Below, piece after piece: positions 1 to 13,300 of a stretch of DNA of 64,000 nucleotides (position 1 is its first letter; the number at the start of each line of letters is the position of its first letter). A model generated the notes under the pieces. That model saw only the letters and a program-made list of their open reading frames with translations. It did no database searches and was not told the origin of the DNA. Source of the DNA: Paroedura picta (taxonomy: Eukaryota; Chordata; Lepidosauria; Squamata; Gekkonidae); assembly GCF_049243985.1 (NCBI RefSeq), contig NC_135386.1:5044501-5108500 (forward strand), in the 5' to 3' direction. Position numbers and translations under genes: made by a program.

Positions 1-1780
1 CTTGATTTGTCTGGGGAGGGGACCCTTTCCAAAGCTTAATGGTGGGGCAGGGCAAATTAAGGTTGGGCCATTGTCCGCCAGCCCCAGCCCCCCATGACTA
101 TAGGCCTGCCAAGCGCCAGGGGAAGAAGAGCGATTCTCTGCATGTCTTAGGCACCGTAGGCAAGTCCTCACCAGCACAGATTTCATTTTGCACTGTTGCA
201 CCTACTATGGGAGGTCATTGGGTCCAGAGGAGCGGAAAGATCTTTGGAGAGGAGATTGTATTTGAGCAAGCGATAGCCCCGCTTAGCTTCTCTGCAAATT
301 CTTGTTTACAGGGTAGTTCTCCACACACACACACACACACACACACAAATTTGTGTCTGCACAGTGAAGGTGTCCTTTTCCTCCAGGTCCTGCAATTTCA
401 GGCTGTGAATGTCATGTCTCTGCCAGGACTGTTTTTGTTCTTGTCTGGATGGGGCAGACAACGTGTTGTGGCGAGAATGTTGCTTCTTTCCTGCTCGCAC
501 ATGGTAATCGCACCCCACCTTTCTGGGGTTTAAACTAAAATAGTTTCCAAGGCGTTTTTGTCAAAGTTCCTTGCCTTCCAAACATACTCTCAAGCCAAAG
601 GCAGTGGGAAGGAGAAATCAGATATGAACCCGAATGTCCTGCCCTGCAGGGAGCAGGTTCCCCGTAGTTGGTCTCCTCTACTTCAGGCGTGTCCCTAACA
701 AGGGGGTCGATGGGGGCTTTGGACCTTCCACCTTTAACTGCCTCGCAATCCTTCAGCCCCTATTTTTTCTTAATAGGCTCCCTCTCTGTGATCCCTGCTG
801 CAGCCTAAAACTGTGACTTCAGCTGGAGGTCAGCAATCCAGATTTCCCAGGTGGGTCCAAAATGTGCTATGTGCCTAGCAAAGAAAAAGAAAGGGTGGGT
901 GGAGAATCTGACCGGGGGGGAAAGGACAGCAGGAGGTAAGTCTTTCCCAAGCGAAAATGGAACTGCATCGAAACGAGGATGGAGGAAGACCAAGTATTTT
1001 CCCGCCAGAGTTGGAGCGCCATCCACCAAGGGCATTGCTGAGCAAATACACTTTAGCGGAGTGTAGAAGTTCTCTTGCGCTTGTGTGCCCACCCGAACCC
1101 AGTGGCATTCAAGAGGGGCGTTCCACACGGGCGTTGGGAGACGATGCCTGTTTCAGGTCTCAGCCCTTCTTCCCCTTCGTCAGTGAGCACCTCTTGTGGA
1201 AGGATGTTTCTTCCCCAGCCCCCCAAATTGGGTATCCTGTTTCTGTCATTCCGAAATGAGCACCGCTTCCCCTTCAACCCCCAAGTAGGGAGCAGTTCTG
1301 GCATTCCAATTAATTATGATTTCCCCCCCCCCCTTTTGTTTGGGAGACTGATCCTCCTTATCATTTCTTGTAGTATAATAAAGAAAGACGAATGGACATT
1401 GTTATCTCTGTAGCTCTGTAGTTAATGATATTCTGCTTAGACTGAAATAAAGCACAGTCCAGTGGGAATTTGCCCCGATGGGTCACGTGTGAGTCTCTTG
1501 TTGAGGTGGCCAGGGGAGGGGTGCCTACGTGGCTGTAGGCAGAAAGCGGTCTGCAACACAAAAGGAGTCGGCAACCAAGAAACCAGGAGGTGGGGGGATT
1601 CAGCTGGGAGACACTAGATGTGGTGGGCTACACAGTGGGACTCCAGCGACAACCTGCAGGCCTCATGGCATAAGCTCCACCTTCCGACTGAACAGTAGTG
1701 CCTTACTGAATACTTCAGGGTCTCCTGCGAGCCACATGAATACATAAGACACTAATTTAAACTGAAGCAACACTTCTGAA
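1..1780. other. Intergenic, no gene seen
   Basis: No exon with convincing splice sites or a known protein signature was found on either strand. In mammals PKM flanks the 3' side of PARP6, but no pyruvate kinase sequence is visible here. A short CA run lies at 322-347 and a C run near 1323. Open frames are short and unconserved in appearance. Confidence 0.5.
322..347. repeat. (CA)n microsatellite
   Basis: Thirteen near-perfect CA dinucleotides read directly from the sequence. Confidence 0.9.
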
Positions 1781-1800
1781 ATGATATGAACTCTCACTAA

Positions 1801-2580
1801 TTGGAAATTTCGAAAAATGACCTATAGTAACCCCAATGACCTCAGGTAACCCCTGGTTAATTGGAAATTTCGAAAAATGACCTATAGTAACCCCAATGAC
1901 CTCAGGTAACCCCTGGCTAATTGGAAATTTCAAAAAATGACCTATAGTAACCCCAATGACCTGAAGTAACCCCTGACTAATTGGAAATTTCGAAAAATGA
2001 CCTATAGTAACCCCAATGACCTCAGGTAACCCCTGGCTAATTGGAAATTTCGGAAAATGACCTATAGTAACCCCAATGACCTGAAGTAACCCCTGGCTAA
2101 TTGGAAATTTCGAAAAATGACCTATAGTAACCCCAATGACCTCAGGTAACCCCTGGCTAATTGGAAATTTCAAAAAATGACCTATAGTAACCCCAATGAC
2201 CTGAAGTAACCCCTGGCTAATTGGAAATTTCGAAAAATGACCTATAGTAACCCCAATGACCTCAGGTAACCCCTGGCTAATTGGAAATTTCGAAAAATGA
2301 CCTATAGTAACCCCAATGACCTGAAGTAACCCCTGGCTAATTGGAAATTTCGAAAAATGACCTATAGTAACCCCAACGACCTCAGGTAACCCCTGGCTAA
2401 TTGGAAATTTTGAAAAATGACCTATAGTAACCCCAATGACCTGAAGTAACCCCTGGCTAATTGGAAATTTCGAAAAATGACCTATAGTAACCCCAATGAC
2501 CTGAAGTAACCCCTGGCTAATTAGAAATTTCGAAAAATGACCTATAGTAACCCCAATGACCTCAAGTAACCTCTCTAGTA
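1801..2580. repeat. 60-bp minisatellite, 13 units
   Basis: Thirteen head-to-tail units of exactly 60 bp, each opening with TTGGAAATTTCGAAAAATGA and most ending CCCCTGGCTAA. Units are nearly identical. Two variants, one with CTCAGGTAA and one with CTGAAGTAA near position 42 of the unit, alternate through 1861-2460, giving a 120-bp dimeric period. The last unit (2521-2580) is diverged at its end. Because 60 is divisible by three the array is open on the minus strand as a repeating 20-residue peptide; this is a by-product and not a gene. Confidence 0.97.
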
Positions 2581-3930
2581 ATTATGAAGATTGAAAACAC
2601 ATGAAACCAATCAGGAAGATATCCTGGAATGCAGGCCAGATAGCTGAGAGATGGCATTCCCTTCTTCCTTTCCCACCTTAGTTGGAGGGCTCAGAGTGTG
2701 TTCTATCTGTGTTGGTGTCCCACAAGCGCTACACCAATTTATTTCTTGGGGGGGGGCGCTGGGTTCCCCCCCCTTTGCCCAATATAGCCCCCAACTGAAG
2801 AGTGCATAACCCAGGCCCCTTACCCTGTTCTGGTGTGTGTCAACTCCTATTCAAAGCGGATTGTCTGATGGGGACTTCTTTGGCCTCTTCCCAGAAGGCA
2901 CTTCCAACCGTTTTTGCTTCTGCTCTCTGGCATGCCAAGACCTTGCTTGTGCCCCCCCCCCCCGGCAAAGACATGTGTATTTTGTTCCTTTGGTTCAGAA
3001 GCCTTTCTTGTATCTCCACACCTCCTTAAGCACCCGGATTAACTTTTCAATGCGTGCTCGGAAAGTGCAGTCACCTCCACGGGGTGACTTTGTGATGCTT
3101 CCTTCTATCCGGTGACGCCGACGGGCAGGAGGTTCAGGGCTGGCAAAAGGAAATGCCACTTTACACAGAGAGGAATTCAAACGGGGAATGTGCTGCCAGG
3201 GGCTGTAGGGATGGCCACAGGAACAGACAAAGGGGATTCAATTCATGGACAAGGGTTCCATCAGTGGCTACCAAAGGAACTTCCACATTCAGAGGAATTA
3301 GTGTCTGAATCCCAGAGCCAGGAGGCAACATCAGGCGATGGTTTTTGCTTCCATCCCCTGGTTGCTGGATTGAGGATACCCACCCTGTTACAACTTGGGT
3401 GCCCAATGTCCACTTTTCCCGAGCCCCTAGCATCAATGCAGAGGACGCACCTTGCTGGAAAGGGATAAGAGCATCGACAGGCAGGGAGGCAGTGCTTAGA
3501 GCCACTGAACTGCTAAGCAGAGCAGGAATTAAGCAGATAGGGAAATCGGGACCTTCGAGGAGTGTCAACTAAGGGCAAAAAGAATCCCAGGGGGTCGAAG
3601 GAGCCATTTCCATGCCACACTCTGCCCCGAATCTCCCTGGGTGACCTCCTGCCAGCTCTTTGACTTAGTCTACCTCGTAAGATTGTTGTGAGGATCAAAA
3701 CGAGGACTCCCAAGTCACATGGAACTCCCCAGAATATTAAACAAAATTACAGAGATGAATTAAAGATTAACTTACACTCCTACACAATAGGAGAGCAGAG
3801 GTAGACTCGATCCTGGTGAAATTACCCTGGATTGGGGTGGGCAATACCACGAGCCAAATTAGGGAACAGATGGAGCCCTCTCAAAAGAAACAGAAGACAG
3901 GCACAGCATATCCCAAACTCAAGTTCCACT
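2581..3930. other. Intergenic between minisatellite and PARP6 3' end
   Basis: No gene recognised. 3150-3440 resembles an old dispersed repeat also seen around 27.29-27.59 kb (shared wording around 'gggatg.ccacag.aa.aga'). Short poly-C tracts occur near 2767 and 2953. Confidence 0.4.
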
Positions 3931-4398
3931 TGCTTTCTTTTTAAAAGAGAATTTTAATAAGCTAAAACCATTTGCTCTGTCTTCTTTTGTTTTTAACTTC
4001 CTTCTTTTCTTGATCCTCATTTTTTTTTTTTGCTTGTTTCTGTTGCTTAAAAACGTCATCACTGTAAACACGGGGAGAGCGCAGTCAGCTGTCCCGACAG
4101 TCCGAGAGACCCGTGGCACAAGTCCACCCGCTTCAGAACCTCTCGGGATAACTCTACACACAGGCCCAGGGGGGAGGGGCCACTGCCACCCCTCCAGAGG
4201 TGCTTCCGGGGCCTCTGACATCCAGATGTGACACTGGCGGCCCCCTCTGCCCTCCCTCCCCCTCCCCCCCGTGGATCTCAGTCCTCAACTGGCCACTGAT
4301 TCTCTAGTAGCCTCCGCCGCCTGGCATCCACCCTGCCCGCATGGAGGCCGGGGCAAGGCTGGCACATGCTGAAGGAAAGGGGTGCTCCGTTCCCCCCC
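3930..4398 (-). other. PARP6: PARP6 3' untranslated region (approximate)
   Basis: The region follows the PARP6 stop codon on the minus strand. An ATTAAA polyadenylation hexamer (plus-strand tttaat near 3952-3957) lies about 445 nt past the stop, so cleavage near 3930 is proposed. The true end is not known. Confidence 0.45.
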
Positions 4399-7300
4399 TC
4401 AGTTTGTATAGACCTGAGTGCCAATCACACGCATGATCTCCTTTTGGATTTTGGGGTCCTGAGTATTGATGTTGGCATCTCCGACTTGGCCATCTTCGTA
4501 CCTGTGGTGGGGACAAACAGAGGTGTTTTTGAGTGCCAGGTCATGCCACAGGTTGCCCGCAGCAGAAAGCCTTCCTCTTTTGGTCATCCAGGTGGCCTGT
4601 TGTGTTAGAGGTTGAGGCAAGAGAATTTCCATCCTTAATGCCTTGAGCAACCAATTCTCAGCACCTCTGAGTATGTGCAGGTTCATTTCTTCAGATACTG
4701 TTCTTGAAGAAGTGTTCCTGCACCCGAAATCTCAGACCAGGCTCTTTCAACCAGGCCTTTGTGAAACCCTGGGGCTTCTTGCTGGGTTTCCCAAGCAGAT
4801 GGGAGTTAATTTTTTATATACACTTTATAAAATGTGTTAAACATTTATTGGGTGATACGACCATATATTGTCATGTCAACTGGCCTCCCCCTCTCAAAAT
4901 GGCCAAAGATGGGCCTGGAGGGGGGGAGGAGGGTCCCCAGGTGGGGGGGTGCACAGCTCTGCTTCCCAGCCCTATTCTACACAATCACGCCACTTCTGGA
5001 GTTTTGCAAAGGCCAAAGAACGTTTCAGGGTTTTCTCAATGGTAAAGAACTAGAGAACGGCTGGCTTATACTTTGAATAAAACTGGGTGTCTTAAAGGTA
5101 CTGCTGGACTCAAGCTTTCTCCTTCACCTTTTGTGGAGACCTCTCTTAGGGAATAGGGGTCCCTAAGAGAACAAGACAAGCGCTCCCCCACGTCACGGAG
5201 AATACTCACACAAAGAAAAAGCGAGTGCAGACGTGGTCGGACACCGGGCAGACCCAGATGTTGCCATGTTTCTGGAGATCCTTCGACGTGATCACTGCAA
5301 ACGAAGGACATGGTTAGCCAAACTGTAAATGGATCTTCAGCTTTGCTTTCACTTGCATGGCACCCACTTTGGGTGTTCTCCCAGTGAAAGAGCCCTTGTC
5401 TCCTGAGTCAGCGGTATAAAGAGTCGGAGAGAGGAAACATCTGATCTTTAGAAACTCTCTGGAAAAGGTGGCCAAACTGTGGCTTTCTAGATGTCCAAGG
5501 ACTACAATTCCCATGAGCCCTTGCCAGCATGCTGGCAAGCACTCATGGGGATTGTAGTCCCATGGATATCCGGAGAGCCAAGTTTGGCCACCCCTGTTCT
5601 ATGGTGATACCAGAGAGTTCCTAGATTGTCAGGTGACATGCCAACACCGTGTCTGTTTTTTTGCCTGGACATGACACCAGCACTTTGCCTGACATCACTT
5701 CCACCCCTTGCTCTACCCCTGAAGCTCCCACAGCGCCCTTCTCTACCCTAGAGGCAAACCTCTCCTGTAGAATTTTTAAGTGCTAGGAACTTTGGTTTAT
5801 GCAGGACCAGCATCTTTCATTCAGTGAGTCAAGAAGCACCAATGGAAACCTTTGTGCACCAGAGGACTACCTTTAGGTGGGGTCATGGCTCAGTGGTAGA
5901 GCTTCTGCTTGGCACGCAGAAGGTTCCTGGTCCAAAGACAGGTGTAAACGAGAGCAAGGCAGAGTATGAATGTTGGTCTCTCATGTGAGAGACCCCCACA
6001 TGAAAACATCTCACTTATGCAATATGGAGAGAGAGATTTGGGGATTTCCATCTCAGCCAATCAGACTTCCATAGTCTTTCATTCACTGCAGCCCTCAGGG
6101 TGTGTTTTAATAACATCTTAGCAAAACACAGAAGACATGGTCTCAGCCCAGCCCTTTAGATGAGCAGTAGAGAGGGGAGAAAAGAAGAAAAGCTGGGGGT
6201 TTGTACCCTGTTTTTACTACCCAGAGGAGTCTCAAAGCTGGTTACAATCGCCTTCCCTTCCTCCCCCAACAGACGCAATGTTAGGTAGGTGAGTCAGAGG
6301 GAGCTCTCAGAGAACTGGGCCTAGCCCAAGGTCACCCAGCTAGTTGCATGTGGAGGTCTGGGGAGTCAAACCCAGTTCTCCATAGAGGCCGCCACTCTTA
6401 GCCATCACACCACACTGGCTCTAGCCTTCTGATTGGGGAGGCCAGTTCTTACGGCTCTAGAAACACTTTCCTTTGCTGACCGGTGTGCTTCCGTGTCCAA
6501 TGGGGCAGGAGATACAGGAGAGAAAAACCGGGACTCGGGTCAGAGCACACATGGAGAGGAAGAGGTTCGGGAAGGGGAAGCGCCTGCCTGCCCACACATC
6601 TCCGTTGTCACTCACCTTCACAAAGTGCGATGCAATTCAAATTGCGGCTCTGTAGGAACCTGGACTGGATGGATCGAGTCTGCAATTCGAAGCGGAGAAA
6701 CTAGGATTGGAGTCCTGCTTGTTTGGGGGCGACCACACTGGTTGCGGCTGCAGCCCCGTCAGCCCCGAGGCTGCAGGGATCGAGATGGCGGAAAGATGCC
6801 CCCAAACCGCATGACTCTGTGTGTGTGTGTGATTTAAACTGAGAAGGTTGGAACAATGTATTTAGATTTTTAAAAAAGCTGGGAGATCCGCTATGGACCT
6901 TCCAGCCTCAAGAGCAATTTTACCTAAAACTTGGCTTGTAAAAAAGATGTGCTGAATAGATCCAAGCAGCGTTTGGTATGGGGGGGGGGTAATTTCTTTG
7001 CACACTGCGGCTCAAAAGCCCACCCTCAGTGTGCCAGTCGAAGACAGCCATGCTAAGAGGGCAGGGGAAGGGTATGGGTTTTATTTATTTATGCAAAACG
7101 GAGCTCTTCCGCCAGGACTATGGCTGAGGCCGGCAGGGCGAGGAAGATCTGTTAGAGCAGGAAAATAGCCCCATACGCAATTCCCCCGGCCTCAGCGCTG
7201 CCATAATGTACCACTGTTTTCTCATTGTGGAATCTGCAGAAGGAATGAGACTCTAGCTTAGGCAGACCCCTGTGCAGTCCACAGAGAGAGGGGCATTGGA

Positions 7301-10300
7301 TAAGAGGCTTCCAAAAAGGCCCACTTGTCAAAGCAGCTGACAAGCGCCTTCTCTTCCTCCCCCCACAACAGGCACCTTGTGATGTAGGTGAGGCTGAGAG
7401 AGCACTGACTGAACTGGTCTACAAGAACAGCTCTAACCAGACTGGGACGAGCCCAAAGTCACCCAGCTGGCTGCATGTGGAGGAGCGGGGAATCAAACCT
7501 GGCTCGCCAGACTAGAAACCGCCAGTCTCAACCACGACACCAAGCTAACTCTTCTAGTCGCAACCTTAAAGGCTCATGAATTTATCGCGGCAGAAGTTTT
7601 CAATGAAGTCGCCGCTTCCGCTGCCTGAAAACAACAGGTAAGCCTGGGGACGCTTGTACAATTCAGCAGTTGCAGCTCAGGTGGTGGCCAGAAGCAAAGC
7701 GAAAAAACAAAAAACCCAAATCGGGTTACCTGTGGGATGGTGTTCATCCGGTTGTACCTCTGCACCAGCTCGTCCTTCGAGGGCATCCTGTGCTGCCCCT
7801 TCCCCATCCCTGCAGGGGCGACAGAGAGAAGACACCCACCATGATGCCCGAGTTTCACCGCTTCCTGAGCAGGTGAGCAAAGCGATCCAGCCGTTTTGGA
7901 GAGGAGGATGCCAGGGAGCAGGAAAACGACCACAGCAATGCAGCAAGCCGCAACTGATGCAAAACCAAGTCTGAAAAGCCACCCAGCCCTGATATCACTG
8001 CTCGGTCAAAACTGCTTTCTCAGTGCCGTGGGGATCCCAAGGTCACCCAGCTGGCTGCATGTGACGGAGCGGGGAATCAAACCCGGCTCGCCAGATTAGA
8101 AGTCTGCACTCCTAACCACTACACCAAGCTGGCTCTCGTTGTACCAGAGAAGGCAGATATCAGAAACCACCAATCCCTGCGGTTTTCGGAACTGGCAACT
8201 CCCACCTCCTCCCATGCAGTGGAAAGAAATCAGTGCCGTAGGATGGATCAGGTGCCAGACCCAGTCAATGTCCCACAGATGCCACAGAGAACGTGCAACA
8301 GAAGCCACCATGCAGCCTGCAGAGGCGAGCGATCGTAAAGGTTCAAAACGGCTCCCAGCTTTGGGCCCCAACTGAGACCCGTGCAAGGAAGGCCTACCAC
8401 GGAGCTCAACAGAAGCAGGGAGCAGTTCTTGGCTCTCCCACAAAGCACTGAGAGGCCTCTCCGAGACTCAGCATGCGGACGAAAAACACACACAGTGGGA
8501 GCAGGAGGAGAGAGAGAGAGAGCGACTCTCAGAGGCCAAGCAAGGGCACCCACGGGGGGACAGACGGGGTTCACCGACAGATGGAGGGAGGGAGAATGAG
8601 TGAGCCGCTTACCTGAATATCCAAAGGAAATACTGGAGATGGGGCTCAAATAGATTCCTTTCCCATAGGCTGCTCCATGCAGCTTGCGGAAAAACACCAG
8701 CGTGAGCCAAAGACTTTTTAGAAAGCGCCCCGGCCAGGGAAGACGGGAACAGACCTTACAAGCTCGACCTGAATGGCTGGCTCTCCCCCCAGGCGGCCAT
8801 ACCGCCCTGCTGACTACTGGGCAAGGGACTGTTAAAGGCAGCGTCTGACCGGATCTCCCTTTATCAGAGATCCTCCCTTGAATGGGCATCTCGGCAAGGC
8901 TGTGGGGAGCGACTTGTCAAAGAATCCCATGTGGGGCCGTGGCGAAATCCTCCACCCTTCTCCCTTTTGGGGCAAATTTCAAAACCAAGCAGGTTTCTCC
9001 CCACCCCCCACCCCACCCCCCTGAGCTTTGGAGAGAGGGGAGGAGGGACTTTGGCCCACTGGGTCACCTTCCTTCAGATGGTACTTGATCTAGCCAGGGA
9101 ACAAAGGAGTTGTCCCAGGTTCTTCTCCCTTCTCCCAAGCAGGTATGGAGGGGGAACTTCTTCCCAGAATGCCCCCAGAGCGGGTGGGACACAGATGATT
9201 TTAGTCCCCTTGAACCAGCGGAGGCCTCCTTGCCTGGCAACCCTCAGACCAAGAAGCCCTCTGAGCAGAAGGCTCAGGTAGGCTGAATTAGTCATGCAGC
9301 CCACTGGAGAATTGATTCAAACTATGAGGTAGTGGGAATTTTCCAGCCCCTTGTTAATGTCCACAGGGAGTTTTTGCAACAGAGAGGTTTGCGTCATCTT
9401 GTTAGGATTTTTACATAATTTGTAACGGGTTTTTATATTTTTAGGAATATTTGAATTTGGTTTTAATGGTGTTAGCCGCCGCTAGGCCATGGGCCTCAAA
9501 ATAAATAGATGAAATTCTATTTTGAACATCAGATGGGGGATGTTTTAGCAGAGGGACAGAAAAACGGCGTTTCACCCAAGTGCTCAAACCCCGTCGAGCT
9601 GACCCCAAGTAGGACTGTGCTGGAAACCGTTGACTGAACCCATCCGGCTGGAAGACGCCTGCCACCCATCCTTGAAGGAAGCCGTCATCTGCTGTGGGGC
9701 AGATCTGCCCGGGCCGCAGATCGGGAGGAGACAGACTCATGGCAAGGTGCTGGCAAGGTCTCTTACCTGCAATTTGGTGTAGGACGCATTGACTAGCCCG
9801 TTGCGCAGGATGGAGTGCCAGTTCTCAATGTGAGAGCCACTGCGGGGGGAGAGAAGCTGGGTCAGCTTGGGCCAGGCCGGCAATGATCCTGCACAGGGGC
9901 AGGAAGGAATGTGACAGGAAGGCGCCCGCATGCACAATACGCAGAGATTGCCTGAGCAGCTGCTGGCCTCTAGAAACTCCCTAAAGCTTAAAAACCACTT
10001 GGAAGGACATAGGCAAAAACCTGATTTCATAGAAAGGGAATATAGCCTTATAGATTTCCCCCCTCCGGATTTCCCCTTCAAAGGGAGAAGTCTAGCACCT
10101 GATCTTCCCTCCCTGCAGCCCGTCCTCAAACGGCTGTTTCATTTCCTCAATGAGATGGTGCAATCCACGTTCGAACACTAGGCCAAATCTGACGGGGGGT
10201 CAAGGAAGAAGGCGCCAAGGGGGAAACTGGTGTGGCAAAGATATTCTCCAATACAATAATTCTGGGATGGCTCCAGTCATGATCGAGGAGAAGAGGGGCA

Positions 10301-13300
10301 AAGGAGAGAGGTGGGACAGAGAGGGGCTTCTGGCTATACCAATCGTGCATGCGCTCATAACCGGTTCAGAGAGCTATAAGGTAGCAGGGCCAAGCCAAGG
10401 GTGACGGGGCCTTCGGTGAGAAGTCCATCCCACAAATTGAGCCGTGAGTACAGCTAGCTTGAATAGCAAAAGGAGCAGAGAGAAGTTTCCCACCCCCTAC
10501 TCCTTGCCCCTCTCCCATCCATTCCTCTTGCAATTAAGGGACGCTCCCTCGCCCTCTGCACAAACGGGACATGCTTTAGGATGCTTAGGGCTGATCCTGC
10601 GTTGAGCAGGGGGTTGGACTAGATGGCCTCTATGGCCCCTTCCAACTCTATGATTCTATGAGAAGAAACTTGGGCCTGCCTCCGTCACATCTTGGATTGT
10701 CCCACAGCCCGAGGGAAGCAAAGGGAAAAATTAAAAAAAGGGTAGCGAACCGGGGATGAGGAGAGGCCAGACTTACTGGAAGGCGAAGGTGCTGCCATAC
10801 AGCTTCTTGGCTGTTCGGAAGCGGGCCTCCTTGGCAGGAGGGCTGCTCAGCAGGAGGAACTGGTGTGAGGTGTGCATAAATTTCAGCTGCTACCAAGGGA
10901 AACAAGCCCACAAGGAAGGGAGAGAGGAGAGAGGACCAAGAGCAGAGACACAGAGGGAGAGAGACAGAGAGAGAGACAGAGAAAAGAGACAGAGACACAA
11001 AGAGAGAGAAAGAGGGCCATCATGCAAGGAAGTTTTCAGCAGGCAGTTTCTTCTCCAAAGCCAACTGTTTGCCTTCTCTCCATACTAAGCTTTTGTTCTT
11101 TAAAAAACTAAAGGACGGATGAATGGAACCTCCACATTCAGGAACAGTGTAGCTTCAGACACCTGTTGCTGGGAAGCAACAAAGGGGGGGAAGGATTTGA
11201 CCTTCATGCCCTGACTGCAGACATCCAGGGATGCCGGTTGGATCACAGCGCGAAATTGGGACACCGGACAAGACGGACTACGAGTCTGATCCAGCAAAAG
11301 GCCTGAGGGCATTTAAGGGCCGCATACAGGCAGGGGTGACTTTTCCCATCATGGTACTACAGGTGAAGCCACCCTTGTGAGATTTCTCCTTGACACCTTA
11401 ACGGCCCCGAGTCCAGAGTAATCTATTCCATGTGCTAAATCAGCATCCCAACATACTTGTTCTCCAACTGAGCACACCACCCAATCCTTGCGCCTGTTAA
11501 CTTCACTCAGAAAATATTACAGCCTGAAGTCCCTGTATCTTGCTGCCAAGGGGGCACTGAAGTTTGGGATGAACGGCTTGTCATGTCTGGAAGGACTACG
11601 AGACGACCGCTGCACTCCCGAAAGTCCCGCTCGGCTTGGAAGGTGAAAACAAGATTTGGTAGGAAGGGGCCCACTTACCCTGCTGAGAGGTAGCTTGACA
11701 ATGTGGGATCGGTTGCTGGAGATTATCCTAGAGAAGACGAGCACCGTGTCAGCACACCGGAGAATCCCGGCCACTCATGCAGTCCAGTCTAGGAAAGGCT
11801 GAACAGGGCTGCTGTGGCTACAATCTGCTATAAGTCAGCAGCACTCGGCCGGCAGTTTCCACTGCCGCCCTGTTCCTCGTGCTGCAGGCCCGACGGTCCC
11901 CTGCACTGTTTGCATTTTAATACTGTTTTTACGAAGACTGTAACGCCCCTTGATTGGTTCCACGCGGAAACACGAGGTACAAATGATTGAGTCAAAATAA
12001 AAACAAACCACTTTGCATACAAACCACGCCCCCAATTCGGAAATCTCGCTCAAAACTTACACTCCGAAATAGAAATATGGAGGTTTCATAATCTGAGCAT
12101 TGTCCTTCACTTCCCATCTAGATCCTCCATCGCTGTCCCTTAGTTCCCACCCAGATCCTCCATCACCATCCCTCACTTCCCATCAAGACCATCCATCACT
12201 GTCCCTCACTTGCCATCTAGATCCTACATCACTGTCCTTCCCACCGAAATCCTCTAACATTGTCCCTCACTTCCCGCCTAAATCCTACTGCTGCCCCTCA
12301 CTTCCCATCCAAATCCTCCACCACTTCCCATCCAGATACTCCATTGCTGCCCCTCACTTCCCACCTAGATCTCTTCAGTGCCCACAGAACACGTTTTCCC
12401 TCACTGGCACTTCTTCAACGAAGGCCTCCTGGAAATTCCTGCACTCTAATATCACTGTCTGCCTTACCACTGAAGGAGAGGGTGGGCCAGAGGATCCAAC
12501 TTGTCCATTTGTTTCTTGATCTCCAAGTAGGAACCCTGCCAAGAAAGCGTCTGAATCACAGCCAGCACAAGGGCCACAGCACAGCCAGGAGAAACTCACA
12601 ACAGCTAAGCAAAAGCAGGGGATGGGCACACAGACCGGACTGTGTGCAAAACGCAGATCAGTCTTTGTGCATACATGTGCATGCACTAAATGGGCACAGA
12701 GGTTCATATGCTCTAACGTGCTAGCGCAAAGCTAGCAGATGAAGGCATCAAGGAGGATATGATGTTTGCGATGCATCTGGCGGTACCTACTTGGGTCATT
12801 TCACGAATTGACATGACGCTATCCAGGGCTTTCTGCAATCGCTCGTAATTCTTCTTCTGTGGCAGCAAAAGACGGGGAGAAGGACACAGGTCAATCACAG
12901 AAGGGATCTGGTCAACCTTTGCCCAGAAAGCCACAAGGGCAGGGAAGGGCAGGCTCTCTGCCACAGTGGATCCCAGGAGAAGCTGCTGACACTGTCTTCC
13001 TTGCCTCTGTTTTATCCTCACAACAACCCTGTGAGGGAGGTCAGGCTGAGAGAGTGTGACTGGCCAATGGTCACCCGGCCAGCTTCCGGACCAGAGTGGG
13101 GATTCGAACCTGGGCCTTCAGGATTCTAGTCCGACTCTAGCCACTACGCCACCAGGGCCCTCTACGGGACTGCTGTGACCAGGCCTGGTCCAAACTGGTC
13201 TCACAGATATCAATCAAAGCAGCAGGGATCTTAAATAACATGTTTGATTTGGGTGACAGCAGAGTGGCTAGTTGGATTGTCCATGCTGGGCCTTGAAGGT

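Noticed and set aside
1757-2173. Long minus-strand open frame encoding a 20-residue repeat peptide
   Set aside because: It is the 60-bp minisatellite read in frame; unit length divisible by three explains it.
1-3900. Expected PKM promoter or first exons
   Set aside because: No pyruvate kinase peptide or matching splice site was seen; absence may simply reflect distance or rearrangement.
8248-8889. 213-codon minus-strand open frame
   Set aside because: It overlaps PARP6 exon 8613-8682 in part but reads on into both introns; the true exon has clear splice sites.
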